Origin: Bacillota bacterium
GTDB taxonomy: Bacteria > Bacillota > SHA-98 > Ch115 > JABLXJ01
Assembly (NCBI GenBank): GCA_012839815.1
Contig: DUMQ01000086.1
Span: 1-33,398, forward strand
DNA: 33,398 nucleotides
Direction of reading: 5' to 3'
Program-made: the position numbers and the translations under genes
Notes under the pieces: generated by a model
The model's database searches: none
Told to the model about the DNA's origin: nothing
Seen by the model: the letters and a program-made list of their open reading frames with translations, nothing else
Part shown: piece by piece, positions 1 to 13,623 of the stretch
How positions within the stretch are numbered: the stretch's first letter is position 1
Layout of the letters: every line of letters begins with the position of its first letter

Positions 1-88
1 AGGCGCGCCCGCCCAAGTAGCGTACCGGTGTAGATCGGCCCGGGTCACTTGAGGGAGTACTTGCTAACCTCCCCTTGTAGGAACCCTG

Positions 89-1432
89 CTACCTCAGCAT
101 TATGAACCTGATGACGAAGAGTATCGCCAGGATATACATCGTCAGGCTTATATCCTTCGTCTTGCCCGCGAGTAGCTTAATTATCACGTAACCGAGCACC
201 CCGAACACCAGGCCCTCAGCTATGCTGTAGGCCAGTGGCATCATGATTATGGTGAGAAATGCCGGTATGGCCTCGGTGAAATCCTCAAACTTGATCTTTA
301 CAACGGGCTCCATCATGAAAAGCCCGACCATGATGAGCGCAGGCGCCGTCGCGGCAGTAGGGATCAGTTTTACGAGAGGCGAGAAGAAGAGCGCAAGTAG
401 GAAGAGGACTGCAACGACCGCTGCAGTGAGCCCGGTCCGTCCGCCTTCAGCCACGCCCGACGCGCTCTCGATGTAAGTCGTAACCGTACTCGTCCCAAAT
501 ATGGCGCCGCCCACCGTACCGATTGCGTCCGCCATTAGCGCCTGGCCGGACCTGGGGAGTTCCCCGTTCTTATCGAGAAAGCCGGCCTTGGTCGAAACGC
601 CGATGAGGGTTCCCACGGTATCAAACATATCTACGAACGTGAAGGTGAATATGACCGTCAGGAGGCCGATATTCAACGCACCCAGGACATCCATCTGCAT
701 AAATGTAGGAGCCAGGCTCGGAGGCATGCTGATGATATCCTTGATGCCGTGCGGGTAGGGCGCCAGGCCGGTGATCATTCCGACAACGCTTGTGATCAGG
801 ATGCCCAGCAGGAGGGAGCCCTTGACCCTCCTGGCCAGGAGCAGGCCCATGACGGCGAGGCCGAACAGGGCAAGGAGCACATTAGGTGATGTGATTTTGC
901 CCAGAGATACCATTGTGGCATCGTTTTTTACAATAATCCCCGCCTCTTGAAGTCCGATAAAGGCTATGAAGAGCCCGATCCCGACGCCCGTCGCGAGCTT
1001 CAGAGTCATGGGTACGCTGTTAATGATGGCCTGTCGCACTCTTGTAAGAGTCAGGAGGAGGAATATCACGCCATCGATGAATACGGCCCCCAGGGCAACC
1101 TTCCAGCTGATCCCCATCCCGAGGACCACTGTAAACGCAAAAAAGGCGTTTAGACCCATCCCAGGGGCCATGGCAAAGGGATAATTCGCATAAAGGGCCA
1201 TAACGAATGTACCGAGCGCGGTGCCCAGGCACGTAGCCACCATGACCGCCCCAACGTCCATCCCCGCCTTGCCCAGGATGGAGGGGTTTACAATAATGAT
1301 GTAGGCCATGGTCATGAATGTTGTAATACCTGCGAGTACTTCGGTGCGGACAGTTGTATTATTTGCCGACAGCTTGAAAAGATTCTCGAGAAAGCCGGCA
1401 TTCTTGCTGGCCGCACTCCTGGCTTGCGCCAT
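89..1432 (-). CDS. NCS2-family purine (hypoxanthine/guanine/adenine) permease, AzgA/PbuG type
   Basis: Polytopic inner-membrane protein of 447 residues, a normal length for the AzgA/PbuG branch of nucleobase:cation symporters, which import purine bases by proton symport. Visible family marks are the N-terminal stretch with RTEVLAGITTFMTMAYI, the segment PGMGLNAFFAF near residue 95, the FVDMFDTVGTL motif in the middle and many hydrophobic helices throughout. The start is taken as the ATG at 1432: a purine-rich GAGGGGGG lies about eight bases upstream, although an in-frame TTG at 1438 is possible. It lies 3' of the aminotransferase on the same strand with a gap of about 110 bp, so it may be cotranscribed or have its own promoter. 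No purine riboswitch core is seen in that gap. The exact base transported is not resolvable from sequence alone. Confidence 0.9.
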   Translation of the reverse strand: MAQARSAASKNAGFLENLFKLSANNTTVRTEVLAGITTFMTMAYIIIVNPSILGKAGMDVGAVMVATCLGTALGTFVMALYANYPFAMAPGMGLNAFFAFTVVLGMGISWKVALGAVFIDGVIFLLLTLTRVRQAIINSVPMTLKLATGVGIGLFIAFIGLQEAGIIVKNDATMVSLGKITSPNVLLALFGLAVMGLLLARRVKGSLLLGILITSVVGMITGLAPYPHGIKDIISMPPSLAPTFMQMDVLGALNIGLLTVIFTFTFVDMFDTVGTLIGVSTKAGFLDKNGELPRSGQALMADAIGTVGGAIFGTSTVTTYIESASGVAEGGRTGLTAAVVAVLFLLALFFSPLVKLIPTAATAPALIMVGLFMMEPVVKIKFEDFTEAIPAFLTIIMMPLAYSIAEGLVFGVLGYVIIKLLAGKTKDISLTMYILAILFVIRFIMLR

Positions 1433-1546
1433 TCTCAAACCCCCCTCATAGTGAGTTAGTAGTCTTATAAGGCTTGACCTCAGTTTCGCCGTCCACTTAT
1501 ATTCGACACAAGACGGCGCGGCACCTTCTATCGTTAAGACAAAAAA

Positions 1547-2707
1547 TCAAGCCATCACATTATGAAGGACCTCCACCATGTAGTCCATATCCTCATCGCT
1601 CAGGGCGGGGTGCACCGGCAGGGAGAGGATTCTGGAGCAAACCCTTTCGGTTATTGGATACCCCTGAGCCGGGGTCAGGCTACGGCCGAACCTCTCCCTA
1701 AAATATGGCTGCGCATAAACCGGCACGGGATAGTGGACGGCAGTCTCGATGCCATGTCGGCTGAGCCGGCGAGCTAGCTCGTCACGGTTGAAGCCGAGTT
1801 TTGTCTCATCGACGAGGATTGCGTACTGGTGGTAAGCATGCCTTACGTAACTAGCCTCATACGGTGTCGTGATGCCGTCAATGGCTCGGAGCGCCTCGTT
1901 GAGCCGCCGGGCATTGTTGCGCCGGTTGCGCGTGAATTCCTCTATCAATGGGACCTGCTCCCTCCCGATGGCTGCCTGGATTTCGGTCATACGGTAATTG
2001 TACCCCAGCATGACGTGGTTATATTTGCCATCTTGTCCTATATTTCGCATCATTCGGAGCTTTTCTGCCATTGAATCCTCATGACACGCGATGAATCCGC
2101 CTTCGCCGCTATGGAGGTTCTTGGTGCAGTATGTGCTGAAGCAGGTGAGGTTGCCCGCGCTCCCGACCTTCCTGCCGCGGTACTCAGCCCCTATCCCCTG
2201 AGCGGCATCCTCAACTACCCATAATCCATGCCGTTGCGCGATTTCGTTGATGGCATCCATCTCCGCCGGGTGGCCGTAGAGGTGGACCGCCTCGATTCCG
2301 ACAGTGCGGGGGGTTATCCTCTCCTCTATTCTGTCAGGGTCGATGTTGTAGGTCTCCGGGTCTATGTCTGCGAATACGGGGATTCCACCGCAATAGATGA
2401 TGGCATTCACGCTGGATGCGAAGGTAAACGGGGTTGTGATAACCTCGTCGCCGGGCTGGATGCCATTGGCTAGCAAAGCGAGGTGCAGGGCGGCCGTCCC
2501 GCTGCTGACCGCCACCACGTGCCTGGCCCCGATGTAGTCTGCAAGCAGCCTCTCGAATTCGGCCACTACCGGGCCGCAGACCAGGCGTCCCGAGCGCAGG
2601 ACGTTTACGACGGCTTCTTCGATCCTCTCATTGTAAAATGGCTTTGCAATAGGGATTTTCCTCATTGTTTGCTGATCTGCTTGCTGATATGCGGAATTCG
2701 CTTGCAA
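1547..2707 (-). CDS. DegT/DnrJ/EryC1/StrS family PLP-dependent aminotransferase
   Basis: Protein of 386 residues of the sugar aminotransferase family, which transfers an amino group (usually from glutamate) to a keto-sugar nucleotide for surface polysaccharide or glycan synthesis. Family signatures: SSGTAALHLAL near residue 68 for phosphate binding, the VVEDAAQ motif with Asp167 that contacts the PLP pyridine nitrogen, and the PLP-forming Lys196 in STYCTKNLHSGEGG. The start is uncertain. A TTG at 2707 follows a GAAAGGGG ribosome binding site; an ATG 14 codons inside (MRKIPIAKPF) fits the usual family N-terminus but has no clear ribosome binding site. No sugar-nucleotide genes flank it, so the substrate cannot be named. 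It is divergent from pcrA. Confidence 0.9.
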   Translation of the reverse strand: MQANSAYQQADQQTMRKIPIAKPFYNERIEEAVVNVLRSGRLVCGPVVAEFERLLADYIGARHVVAVSSGTAALHLALLANGIQPGDEVITTPFTFASSVNAIIYCGGIPVFADIDPETYNIDPDRIEERITPRTVGIEAVHLYGHPAEMDAINEIAQRHGLWVVEDAAQGIGAEYRGRKVGSAGNLTCFSTYCTKNLHSGEGGFIACHEDSMAEKLRMMRNIGQDGKYNHVMLGYNYRMTEIQAAIGREQVPLIEEFTRNRRNNARRLNEALRAIDGITTPYEASYVRHAYHQYAILVDETKLGFNRDELARRLSRHGIETAVHYPVPVYAQPYFRERFGRSLTPAQGYPITERVCSRILSLPVHPALSDEDMDYMVEVLHNVMA

Positions 2708-3048
2708 TTTATATAAACCCCTTTCTCAATCGCCGGCTTTGTAGGCGTTTTGCCACCTTTAGACTCGTCCCGGGCGGCGCATCTCCCCTCTCCCGGCATA
2801 TATGTTTACCTGCTATATGGTAGCATGATGCCTGTGTCGCGGGCAGCCACGTAATTTAGCACAAAACATGATTTATTTCGCCATAAAACTCGCTTTACCT
2901 GCAGAGTCTCTGAAATCCACGCGCATAACACGCGCATAATACAAATAAGTTATACGCATGAGCAAATGAACTATGCGAGGGTGGTTATGTTATGGTTAGG
3001 CTGGCAAACCCCTCAGAAAAATTCAACCCTAATTGTTGAATATACACC
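2708..3048. other. Divergent intergenic region between the aminotransferase and pcrA
   Basis: About 340 bp upstream of the pcrA promoter with no convincing gene. It is AT-richer than its flanks and holds a tight direct repeat of CACGCGCATAA near 2919-2938. The minus-strand leader of the aminotransferase gene must lie here, but I could not place a good sigma-A promoter for it. No riboswitch or RNA gene was recognised. Confidence 0.5.
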
Positions 3049-3078
3049 TTGGCGTCGCGGCTGTGAAGGGGGTATAAT
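3049..3078 (+). promoter_or_regulatory. Sigma-A type promoter for pcrA-ligA-gatC
   Basis: A -35 TTGGCG (3049-3054), an 18-bp spacer and a perfect -10 TATAAT (3073-3078) lie about 118 bp before the pcrA start. The transcript would begin near 3085. No other good promoter was seen before pcrA, so this is the likely driver of the operon. Confidence 0.6.
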
Positions 3079-3195
3079 TAAACTTGTCCACCCGGTGCTC
3101 GCGGGCCGCACGTTATGCCGGCTGAATTGCTCGGGGACGGGGATAGAATCGGCGCGACGAGGCTGAAGAATCTCCAAGAAGCTTGAGGGATAGAG

Positions 3196-7543
<4,348 letters not shown>

Positions 7544-7592
7544 TAGCGCGGCATCGGTTTTAGTGCAGCGTGAGCGAGGAGGTTTTGATGGT

Positions 7593-7886
7593 ATGCCCAT
7601 AACGAAGCAGGATGTCGAACATGTGGCAGCCCTTGCAAGGCTCGAGCTGGGCGAGGAGGAGAAGGAATCCCTCACCGAACAGCTCGGCAAGATACTGGAG
7701 TATGCAGATAAATTGAAGGAACTCGATACCGAGGGGGTCCCTCCGACGGCGCATCCCCTGCCGATCAAGAACGTCTTCAGGGAGGACAGGGTGCGCCCGT
7801 CGTTGCCTGTTGAGGATGCGCTGGCCAATGCGCCTGAGCGCGAGGGCAGCTTCTTCAAGGTTCCCAGGATTATGGAGACAGATTAA
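7593..7886 (+). CDS. gatC: Asp-tRNA(Asn)/Glu-tRNA(Gln) amidotransferase subunit C
   Basis: Small 97-residue subunit that clamps GatA to GatB in the GatCAB complex, which amidates mischarged Glu-tRNA(Gln) or Asp-tRNA(Asn). Family features are the N-terminal ITKQDVEHVAALARLEL helix, the middle helix with LGKILEYADKL, the segment DTEGVPPTAHPLP and the C-terminal motif REDRVRPSLPVEDALANAPER followed by FFKVPRI. The start ATG at 7593 follows AGGAGG. It is separated from gatA and gatB by about 4.2 kb of glycerol-3-phosphate genes, which is unusual for the gatCAB operon. The last codons (METD) form the first copy of a degenerate DNA repeat running on past the stop codon. Confidence 0.95.
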   Translation: MPITKQDVEHVAALARLELGEEEKESLTEQLGKILEYADKLKELDTEGVPPTAHPLPIKNVFREDRVRPSLPVEDALANAPEREGSFFKVPRIMETD

Positions 7887-7994
7887 CCGGATCAACCAGG
7901 ATCATGGAGACAACAGATTAACCAAGATGTATTAAACAAGATCATGGAGAAAGAAAGATTAATGGAAACAACAGATTAAATGGAAACGGATTAA
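7872..7994 (+). repeat. Degenerate direct repeats spanning the gatC stop codon
   Basis: Five variants of a 15-19 bp unit close to ATGGARACAACAGATTAA occur at 7872-7886, 7904-7921, 7944-7961, 7962-7979 and 7980-7994. The first copy supplies the end of gatC and its stop codon; the others are noncoding and AT-rich. Short spacers such as AGATC precede some units. No protein or known repeat family explains them. Confidence 0.7.
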
Positions 7995-8048
7995 AAGGAT
8001 TTTGCCCGTGGCTCGCGAATATTGTTATTACTGGTTGAGCGTCTGGTT

Positions 8049-8142
8049 ACGGAACCGGAGACGCATGGAGAGTTCCGTCCGGCGCGGGTCGACCGGCTTA
8101 GTGTTTTGCCGGTCTTGCCCCGCTGGCGGGACTCTAATTTTT
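8049..8142 (+). promoter_or_regulatory. Structured leader with terminator-like hairpin upstream of the glp module
   Basis: Two perfect 7-bp stem-loops, ACGGAAC/GTTCCGT (8049-8055 with 8072-8078) and GACCGGC/GCCGGTC (8091-8097 with 8108-8114), are followed by a short stem CCCG/CGGG (8119-8130) and a run of six Ts ending at 8142. The 3' arm of the second stem can also pair partly with bases of the third, so exclusive structures are possible. In Bacillus, GlpP acts on a leader terminator of glpD; a GlpP gene lies two genes downstream here. The last stem is short, so the terminator call is tentative. Confidence 0.45.
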
Positions 8143-8168
8143 TGGTATTGAAAAGAGGTTGAGGAACG

Positions 8169-9674
8169 ATGGGATGCGCGGATATCGCTATAATAGGCGG
8201 CGGCGTGGTCGGGTGCGCCATAGCGCGCGAGCTGTCCCGGTATGAGCTGGATGTGGTCCTACTCGAAAAGGAAGCCGAGGTGGGCTTCGGGACGAGCAAG
8301 GCCAATAGCGGCATCGTGCATGCGGGGTTCCACTCTGATCGGGGCACCCAGGAGGCCAGACTCTGCGTCGAAGGAAACAAGATGTTTGACGCGCTCTGCG
8401 GGGAGCTGGCGGTGCCCTTCAGGCGCAATGGCTCCCTCCTTGTGACAAAGACCAGGAGCGACATGAGTGAGCTTGAGCGCCTCCTCTCGCAGGGGATCCA
8501 TAACGGTGTTCCGGGCCTGAAGATCCTCAGCGGCCAGCAGGTGCTCGACCTGGAACCCAATCTCTCGCGCGACATCGTGGGAGGCCTTTATGCCCCGACC
8601 GCCGGGGTGGTATCCCCCTACGAGCTGACGATGGCCCTGGCGGAGAACGCGCAGGCCAACGGGGTACGGGTCATAACCAGCTGCGAGGTGACGGGAATGA
8701 CTTTCGCGGATGGCGGTCGCTTGAAGCGGTTGAAGACCTCCCGTGGGGACATAATAGTACGTTATGTAATCAATGCGGCGGGCCTTTTCGGTGACGATAT
8801 AGCGGCTCTCGCCGGAGGGGGGCGCCCGTTCCGGATCATCCCCCGGAAGGGAGAGGAGTACATCCTCGACCGGAGGGTTGGTTCACTGGTCACCCGGACG
8901 ATATTCCCGATGCCAACACCCAATTCCAAGGGGATACTGGTGATCCCCACCGCGGACGGGAATATTATGATCGGGCCCACCGCCGTTGAAGTGGAATCCA
9001 AATATGATCTCGGGACGACGCGCGGAGGGTTTGAGGAGATATTCAGGGCCACACGCGACCTGGTGCCCTCGCTCGATGCCCGGGATATCATAGCTTCTTT
9101 TGCCGGGCTCAGGGCGGCCTCGGATCGTCATTCCTTTATCATAGAGCGCTCGCCGGGCGTGAGAGGTTTCATAAACGTCTGCGGGATAGAGTCGCCCGGC
9201 CTCACGGCGTCGCCAGCCATAGCCAGGATGGTCGCCGGGATGATCGGGGAGGAGATGGCCTTGAAGCCCAAGCGCTCCTTCAACCCGGAGCGGCGCCTGG
9301 CACCCAGGTTCCGGGAGATGAGCACTGCGGAAAGGAGAAGGGCTATAGCGCGGGATCCTGCCTTCGGCCGGGTCGTGTGCCGGTGCGAGCTCGTGGCCGA
9401 GGCTGAGGTTGTAGACGCCATAAGACGTGGGGCGCGCACCCTGGATGGCGTGAAATTCAGGACGAGAGCGGGTATGGGCCGCTGCCAGGGCGGATTTTGC
9501 ACACCAAGGGTTATGAGGATCCTCGCGAGAGAGCTCGGGGTTTCCATGGAGGATCTCACGAAACGCGGGGGTGCGTCTTTTCTCGTCGTGAGCAAGCATG
9601 CGGATGCGGGCACGGCGGGCATATATGGACGTGATGAGGGTGATGAGTGTGGGGCGGGCATGGGTGCGAGGTGA
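8169..9674 (+). CDS. GlpA-like FAD-dependent glycerol-3-phosphate dehydrogenase with C-terminal [2Fe-2S] (BFD-like) domain
   Basis: FAD-dependent oxidoreductase of 501 residues in the DAO/GlpA family. It has an N-terminal dinucleotide-binding motif ([18 protein letters not shown], residues 6-23), the substrate and FAD region with [15 protein letters not shown], and a C-terminal BFD-like cluster domain with cysteines in VVCRCE (near 402-404) and [11 protein letters not shown] (near 440-445). Anaerobic glycerol-3-phosphate dehydrogenases of this type oxidise glycerol 3-phosphate to dihydroxyacetone phosphate and pass electrons to partner subunits. The ATG follows AGAGGTTGAGG. The stop overlaps the ribosome binding site of the next gene, so expression is coupled. 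Related 2-hydroxyglutarate oxidases share the fold; the GlpP neighbour favours glycerol 3-phosphate as substrate. The last 20 residues are a low-complexity tail. Confidence 0.85.
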   Translation: MGCADIAIIGGGVVGCAIARELSRYELDVVLLEKEAEVGFGTSKANSGIVHAGFHSDRGTQEARLCVEGNKMFDALCGELAVPFRRNGSLLVTKTRSDMSELERLLSQGIHNGVPGLKILSGQQVLDLEPNLSRDIVGGLYAPTAGVVSPYELTMALAENAQANGVRVITSCEVTGMTFADGGRLKRLKTSRGDIIVRYVINAAGLFGDDIAALAGGGRPFRIIPRKGEEYILDRRVGSLVTRTIFPMPTPNSKGILVIPTADGNIMIGPTAVEVESKYDLGTTRGGFEEIFRATRDLVPSLDARDIIASFAGLRAASDRHSFIIERSPGVRGFINVCGIESPGLTASPAIARMVAGMIGEEMALKPKRSFNPERRLAPRFREMSTAERRRAIARDPAFGRVVCRCELVAEAEVVDAIRRGARTLDGVKFRTRAGMGRCQGGFCTPRVMRILARELGVSMEDLTKRGGASFLVVSKHADAGTAGIYGRDEGDECGAGMGAR

Positions 9675-9681
9675 GCATACG

Positions 9682-11208
9682 ATGGATACAAAAAAGGGCG
9701 TTGTTGACGGGCCGGATGTGGCGATAATTGGAGGCGGTCCAGCGGGGCTGGCCGCAGCAATCGGGGCGTGCAATGCAGGCGTGGATCCCGACCGCGTGTT
9801 CATCCTGGAGCGCGGCGAGCGCCTGGGAGGGATACTGCCGCAATGCATTCACCATGGCTTCGGACTACACAGGTTCAAGGAGGAATTGACGGGGCCGGAG
9901 TATGCCGACCGCTTCATCAGAGAGGTCGAACGCCTTGGGGTCAAGGTGCTGCTCAACACGATGGTCATCGAGTTGGGCGCCGACCGGCGCATTACGGCCG
10001 TGAATGATAGCCAGGGCCTGATCAGTTTCAGGCCCAGGGCGGTCGTTTTAGCCATGGGCTGCCGGGAGCGCACCAGGGCCCAGATTCGCATACCCGGGAC
10101 CAGGCCTGCCGGCGTGTTTACGGCGGGAACCGCTCAGAGGCTGGTGAATATCGAGGGCTACCTGCCGGGCCGGCGGGCTGTTATCATTGGATCAGGCGAT
10201 ATCGGCCTCATCATGGCGAGGCGGCTCACCATCGAGGGTGTTGAGGTGGCGGGCGTGTTTGAGATATTACCCTATCCCGGCGGCCTCGCGCGAAATGTCG
10301 TCCAATGCCTGGAGGATTTCGGTATCCCGCTCTACCTCAGCCATACTGTGGTGGAAATCCACGGGCGGGACCGTGTGACCGGCGTGACCGTGGCCAGGGT
10401 GGATAGTAGTGGAGATGCTGTCCCGGGGAGCGAGTCGCACGTCGAATGCGATACGGTGCTTCTTTCGGTTGGATTGATCCCTGAGAATGAACTCTCCCGG
10501 ATGGCCGGCGTGGAGATTGACCCTTTGACGGGCGGCCCCGTTGTAACGGAGAGCTTTGAGACAAGTGTGAGCGGGATATTCGCATGCGGCAATGTATTAC
10601 ACGTTAACGATCTGGTTGATAATGTGAGCGATGAAGGCGAGCGCGCCGGGCGACAGGCGGGGCTTTATGCCACAGGAACCATAGGGACGACCGCAGGGAC
10701 GCCGCGCCCGCGCCCAGCGGTCCGGCCCGGGCCGGTGCCAGGCGAACTGGCGGCCAAGCACGAGGCGGCCCTTTTAGTTGCCCGCGGGCAAGGCGGCCTC
10801 TCAGGATCGAACTTCATGCGGGTTGTATGCACGATCTGTCCCGTTGGATGCATCATAGAGGTCAGGAGGGCACCTGCGGGTGAAGTGGCGACCGCTCCGG
10901 CGGGCGACGGGGGAGGCGCGTTGGAGATAAGAGGGAACAAGTGCAAGCGGGGCGCGACCTACGCGATAGAGGAATTCACGTCCCCGAAGCGAACACTAAC
11001 TACGACGGTGCGAGCGAGGGTGGCTACCTGCGCCGATGTGCTCGTCCCTGTGCGCACGAGTTCCCCTATCGCCAAAGACCTTATCCTTCCGGCGGCGCGG
11101 GAGCTGGCGAGCGTCGAGGTGAGGCCGCCGGTTCGAATCGGCGATGTGATCGTCAGGGACATCCTCGGGTCGGGCGCTGATGTGATTGCAACCGCCAGTC
11201 TTCCTTGA
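9682..11208 (+). CDS. FAD/NAD(P)-dependent oxidoreductase fused to a DUF1667 domain (glycerol-3-phosphate dehydrogenase partner)
   Basis: Protein of 508 residues. Residues 1 to about 370 form a pyridine nucleotide-disulfide type flavoprotein: FAD motif [17 protein letters not shown] near the N-terminus, a second nucleotide motif [17 protein letters not shown], and the closing FAD motif [24 protein letters not shown]. From about residue 395 a DUF1667 domain follows, with Cys-rich [14 protein letters not shown] and a later GNKCKRG, the spacing expected for an iron-sulfur site. In many Firmicutes and Thermotogales DUF1667 is a separate small gene beside this oxidoreductase; here the two are one chain joined by an Ala/Pro/Gly-rich linker. 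Start ATG at 9682 is six bases after GAGGTGAG. It probably forms an electron-transfer complex with the upstream GlpA-like subunit. Confidence 0.85.
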   Translation: MDTKKGVVDGPDVAIIGGGPAGLAAAIGACNAGVDPDRVFILERGERLGGILPQCIHHGFGLHRFKEELTGPEYADRFIREVERLGVKVLLNTMVIELGADRRITAVNDSQGLISFRPRAVVLAMGCRERTRAQIRIPGTRPAGVFTAGTAQRLVNIEGYLPGRRAVIIGSGDIGLIMARRLTIEGVEVAGVFEILPYPGGLARNVVQCLEDFGIPLYLSHTVVEIHGRDRVTGVTVARVDSSGDAVPGSESHVECDTVLLSVGLIPENELSRMAGVEIDPLTGGPVVTESFETSVSGIFACGNVLHVNDLVDNVSDEGERAGRQAGLYATGTIGTTAGTPRPRPAVRPGPVPGELAAKHEAALLVARGQGGLSGSNFMRVVCTICPVGCIIEVRRAPAGEVATAPAGDGGGALEIRGNKCKRGATYAIEEFTSPKRTLTTTVRARVATCADVLVPVRTSSPIAKDLILPAARELASVEVRPPVRIGDVIVRDILGSGADVIATASLP

Positions 11209-11278
11209 GTCGAGTTGGTTTGACTTGTGGAGGAGTGCCTCGTAAGAGCAGGAGCAAAAGAGTTAGGAGCGCTGCGAG

Positions 11279-11860
11279 ATGACACGTTCTGTAGATGAAT
11301 TCATGGCTAAGCTGCGGGCGAACCCCGTTATCGCCGGCGTCAAGCGTCTGGAGGATGTCGATGATGCTATTCGCGCCGGGTTGGATGTCATATTCCTCCT
11401 AGCTGGCACGATATTTGACCTCCGGGAGGCCGTGGCCCGGGCTAAAGCCGGAAACAGGCTCATCTTCGGTCATGTGGACTTAATAGATGGTATAGGCAAG
11501 GACAAGGCCGGGATGAGGTTCCTTGCAGAGGAGATAGGCGTTGACGGCATCTTAACCACGCGGAACGCCCTGGTGAGGGCGGCCATGGCCGAGGGACTCA
11601 TAGCCGTGCAACGATTATTCCTTCTTGATTCGGAATCTCTCAAGACAGGTATCGGTGCGGTGCAGTCGACAAACCCTCACGCTATCGAGATATTGCCTGG
11701 CCTCGTCTTGCCAGCCGTGGTTCACAGGCTCCCCGTTCCCTCGCTCCCCCCGTTTATAGGGGGTGGCCTGATCGAGACAAGGGCGGAACTGGATGCTGTG
11801 CTCGCGGCCGGCGCGCTGGGGGTGTCTACAAGTAAGAAGGACCTCTGGGCGCGGGGATAA
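11279..11860 (+). CDS. glpP: Glycerol-3-phosphate responsive antiterminator GlpP
   Basis: RNA-binding regulator of 193 residues, the usual size of GlpP, with a TIM-barrel-like fold related to glycerophosphodiester phosphodiesterases. Typical segments are NPVIAGVKRLEDVDDAI at the start, VIFLLAGTIFDL, FGHVDLIDGIGKDKAGMRFLAEE, GILTTRNALVRAA, LFLLDSESL, AIEILPGLVLP and the C-terminal GGLIETRAELDAVLAAGALGVSTS. In Bacillus, GlpP with glycerol 3-phosphate stabilises glp leader mRNA and prevents early termination. The stem-loop leader at 8049-8142 is the obvious candidate target. The ATG follows AGGAG by nine bases. No glpK or glpF is present in this window. Confidence 0.93.
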   Translation: MTRSVDEFMAKLRANPVIAGVKRLEDVDDAIRAGLDVIFLLAGTIFDLREAVARAKAGNRLIFGHVDLIDGIGKDKAGMRFLAEEIGVDGILTTRNALVRAAMAEGLIAVQRLFLLDSESLKTGIGAVQSTNPHAIEILPGLVLPAVVHRLPVPSLPPFIGGGLIETRAELDAVLAAGALGVSTSKKDLWARG

Positions 11861-11924
11861 ACCTTATCCCCCGTAGTGCTGAGGTGGGTTACCGCCCTAT
11901 CTCCCGGGGCGAGGTCATAAAAGC

Positions 11925-11953
11925 TTGACAAGCTTGGGTTTGAGCCGTATCTT
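11925..11953 (+). promoter_or_regulatory. Candidate sigma-A promoter for gatA-gatB
   Basis: A perfect -35 TTGACA (11925-11930), a 17-bp spacer and a weaker -10 TATCTT (11948-11953) lie about 110 bp before gatA. The -35 sits between two AAGCTT sequences. It would let gatAB be expressed independently of the glp genes now separating them from gatC. Confidence 0.45.
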
Positions 11954-12063
11954 GGATATAGTAGACATTTATGCGCCTCAATTACCGTCCAAGAAATCCG
12001 GTAGACTTTTTTACGCTAACTTTAGGGTGTACGCTGACTTTATGGAAGGAGGCGGGGTTACTT

Positions 12064-13623
12064 TTGACGTCAACATTGTTGAATGAATTCACCGCTCATG
12101 CCCTGCACGACATGCTTATTAAGGGGGAGATCAGCTCCCTGGATATAGTGCAGGCGGTTTACCGCAGGATAGATGAGGTCGAGCCAGAGATTAGAGCCTT
12201 TGTGACGTTGACGCGTGATGAGGCGCTCAGGCAGGCGATGGATGCTGACGAGAGGATCCGCAGGGGCGAGGATGTCGGACCCCTTACCGGGATCCCCGTT
12301 GCCCTCAAGGACAACCTGTGCACGCGCGGCATCCGCACGACATGCTCCTCGAAGATACTGGAAAATTTTATCCCGCCCTACAGTGCTACCGTGGTTGAGC
12401 GCCTGGAGAGGTGCGGAGCCGTTATTATAGGGAAGACAAATCTGGATGAATTTGCAATGGGATCCTCGACGGAAAACTCAGGATTTTTCACCACGCGAAA
12501 TCCCTGGGACCTGTCGAGGGTTCCGGGTGGCTCAAGCGGGGGGAGCGCGGCCGCCGTAGCGGCCGACGAGACCATTGTGGCGCTGGGCTCGGACACAGGG
12601 GGCTCCATTCGCCAGCCCGCATCCTACTGCGGCGTAGTTGGCCTTAAACCCACGTATGGCACCGTATCCCGCTACGGCCTCGTGGCTTTTGCATCGTCCC
12701 TCGACCAGATCGGGCCGCTGACCAAAGATGTGAGGGACTGCGCCATTGTCATGAACGCCATCGCCGGCTACGATCCTTGCGATTCCACCTCGGTGGACAG
12801 GCAGTACCCTGATTACACGACTTTTTTGGTGCCCGAGGTTAAGGGCTTGCGTTTCGGCATCCCCAGGGAGTATTTCGGCAAGGGATTGGACGCAGACGTG
12901 AGGTCTGCTATCGATAATGCCATAAAGACCTTTGAGGAGATGGGCGCCATACCCGTCGAGGTGTCGCTCCCGCATTCGGAATATGCCCTTGCCACGTATT
13001 ACCTGGTAGCGCCCGCCGAGGCGAGCTCAAACCTCGCCCGCTATGACGGCGTCAAGTATGGTTACAGGGCGCAGGGCCAGCCGGATTCGGTCACCATGAC
13101 TAGGCGCACGCGTCGCGAGGGGTTTGGGGCAGAGGTAAAGCGGCGCATAATGTTGGGGACTTACGCGTTGAGCTCGGGCTATTATGATGCATACTATCTG
13201 AAGGCACTTAAGGTCCGGACGCTACTGGTGAGGGATTTTGAGGCGGCCTTCGAGAAGTGCGATTTCATCCTCTCGCCGACCTCGCCCACGGTGGCATTCA
13301 AAATCGGTGAGAAAATAGACGACCCGCTGTCCATGTACCTGACCGATATCTATACTATTACGGCTAACCTTGTGGCTGTGCCGGGCATTTCAATACCGTG
13401 TGGTTTTGGCCGTGATGAAATGCCCGTGGGCCTGCAGCTTCTCGGTAAGCATTTCGATGAGGGGACCATCATCAGGGCCGCCTACGCCTTCGAGCAGGCA
13501 ACCGGGGGAGCCGGTATCCGGCCCGGGCTCAAGGGGAGACGGCCGGAGTCAAAATGCGGGGATAGAGGCAACGACGGAAACGGGGGCAGGGGGAGCGTTG
13601 GAGGTGGAACCTGTTATGAGTAG
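12064..13623 (+). CDS. gatA: Asp-tRNA(Asn)/Glu-tRNA(Gln) amidotransferase subunit A
   Basis: Amidase-signature glutaminase subunit that releases ammonia from glutamine for the GatB kinase. The Ser-cisSer-Lys triad is visible: Lys82 in GIPVALKDN, the serine pair 157-158 in GGSSGGS and Ser181 in [11 protein letters not shown]. The start is taken as TTG at 12064, eleven bases after AAGGAGG, giving 519 residues. An in-frame ATG at 11971 would add an unconserved hydrophobic leader before that ribosome binding site. After the usual end (AYAFEQAT) there is an extra Gly/Arg/Asn-rich tail of about 35 residues. The stop overlaps the gatB start by eight bases, so translation is coupled. Confidence 0.95.
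   Translation: MTSTLLNEFTAHALHDMLIKGEISSLDIVQAVYRRIDEVEPEIRAFVTLTRDEALRQAMDADERIRRGEDVGPLTGIPVALKDNLCTRGIRTTCSSKILENFIPPYSATVVERLERCGAVIIGKTNLDEFAMGSSTENSGFFTTRNPWDLSRVPGGSSGGSAAAVAADETIVALGSDTGGSIRQPASYCGVVGLKPTYGTVSRYGLVAFASSLDQIGPLTKDVRDCAIVMNAIAGYDPCDSTSVDRQYPDYTTFLVPEVKGLRFGIPREYFGKGLDADVRSAIDNAIKTFEEMGAIPVEVSLPHSEYALATYYLVAPAEASSNLARYDGVKYGYRAQGQPDSVTMTRRTRREGFGAEVKRRIMLGTYALSSGYYDAYYLKALKVRTLLVRDFEAAFEKCDFILSPTSPTVAFKIGEKIDDPLSMYLTDIYTITANLVAVPGISIPCGFGRDEMPVGLQLLGKHFDEGTIIRAAYAFEQATGGAGIRPGLKGRRPESKCGDRGNDGNGGRGSVGGGTCYE

Noticed and set aside
1439-1546. Possible purine riboswitch before the purine permease
   Set aside because: The conserved loop and junction bases of the guanine riboswitch were not found in the 108-bp gap; only a 7-bp inverted repeat (CGCCGTC/GACGGCG) is present.
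11882-11915. T-box-like motif (GTGGGTTACCGCCC) before gatA
   Set aside because: It only loosely resembles the T-box consensus, and there is no room for a specifier stem after glpP, so a T-box riboswitch is not supported.
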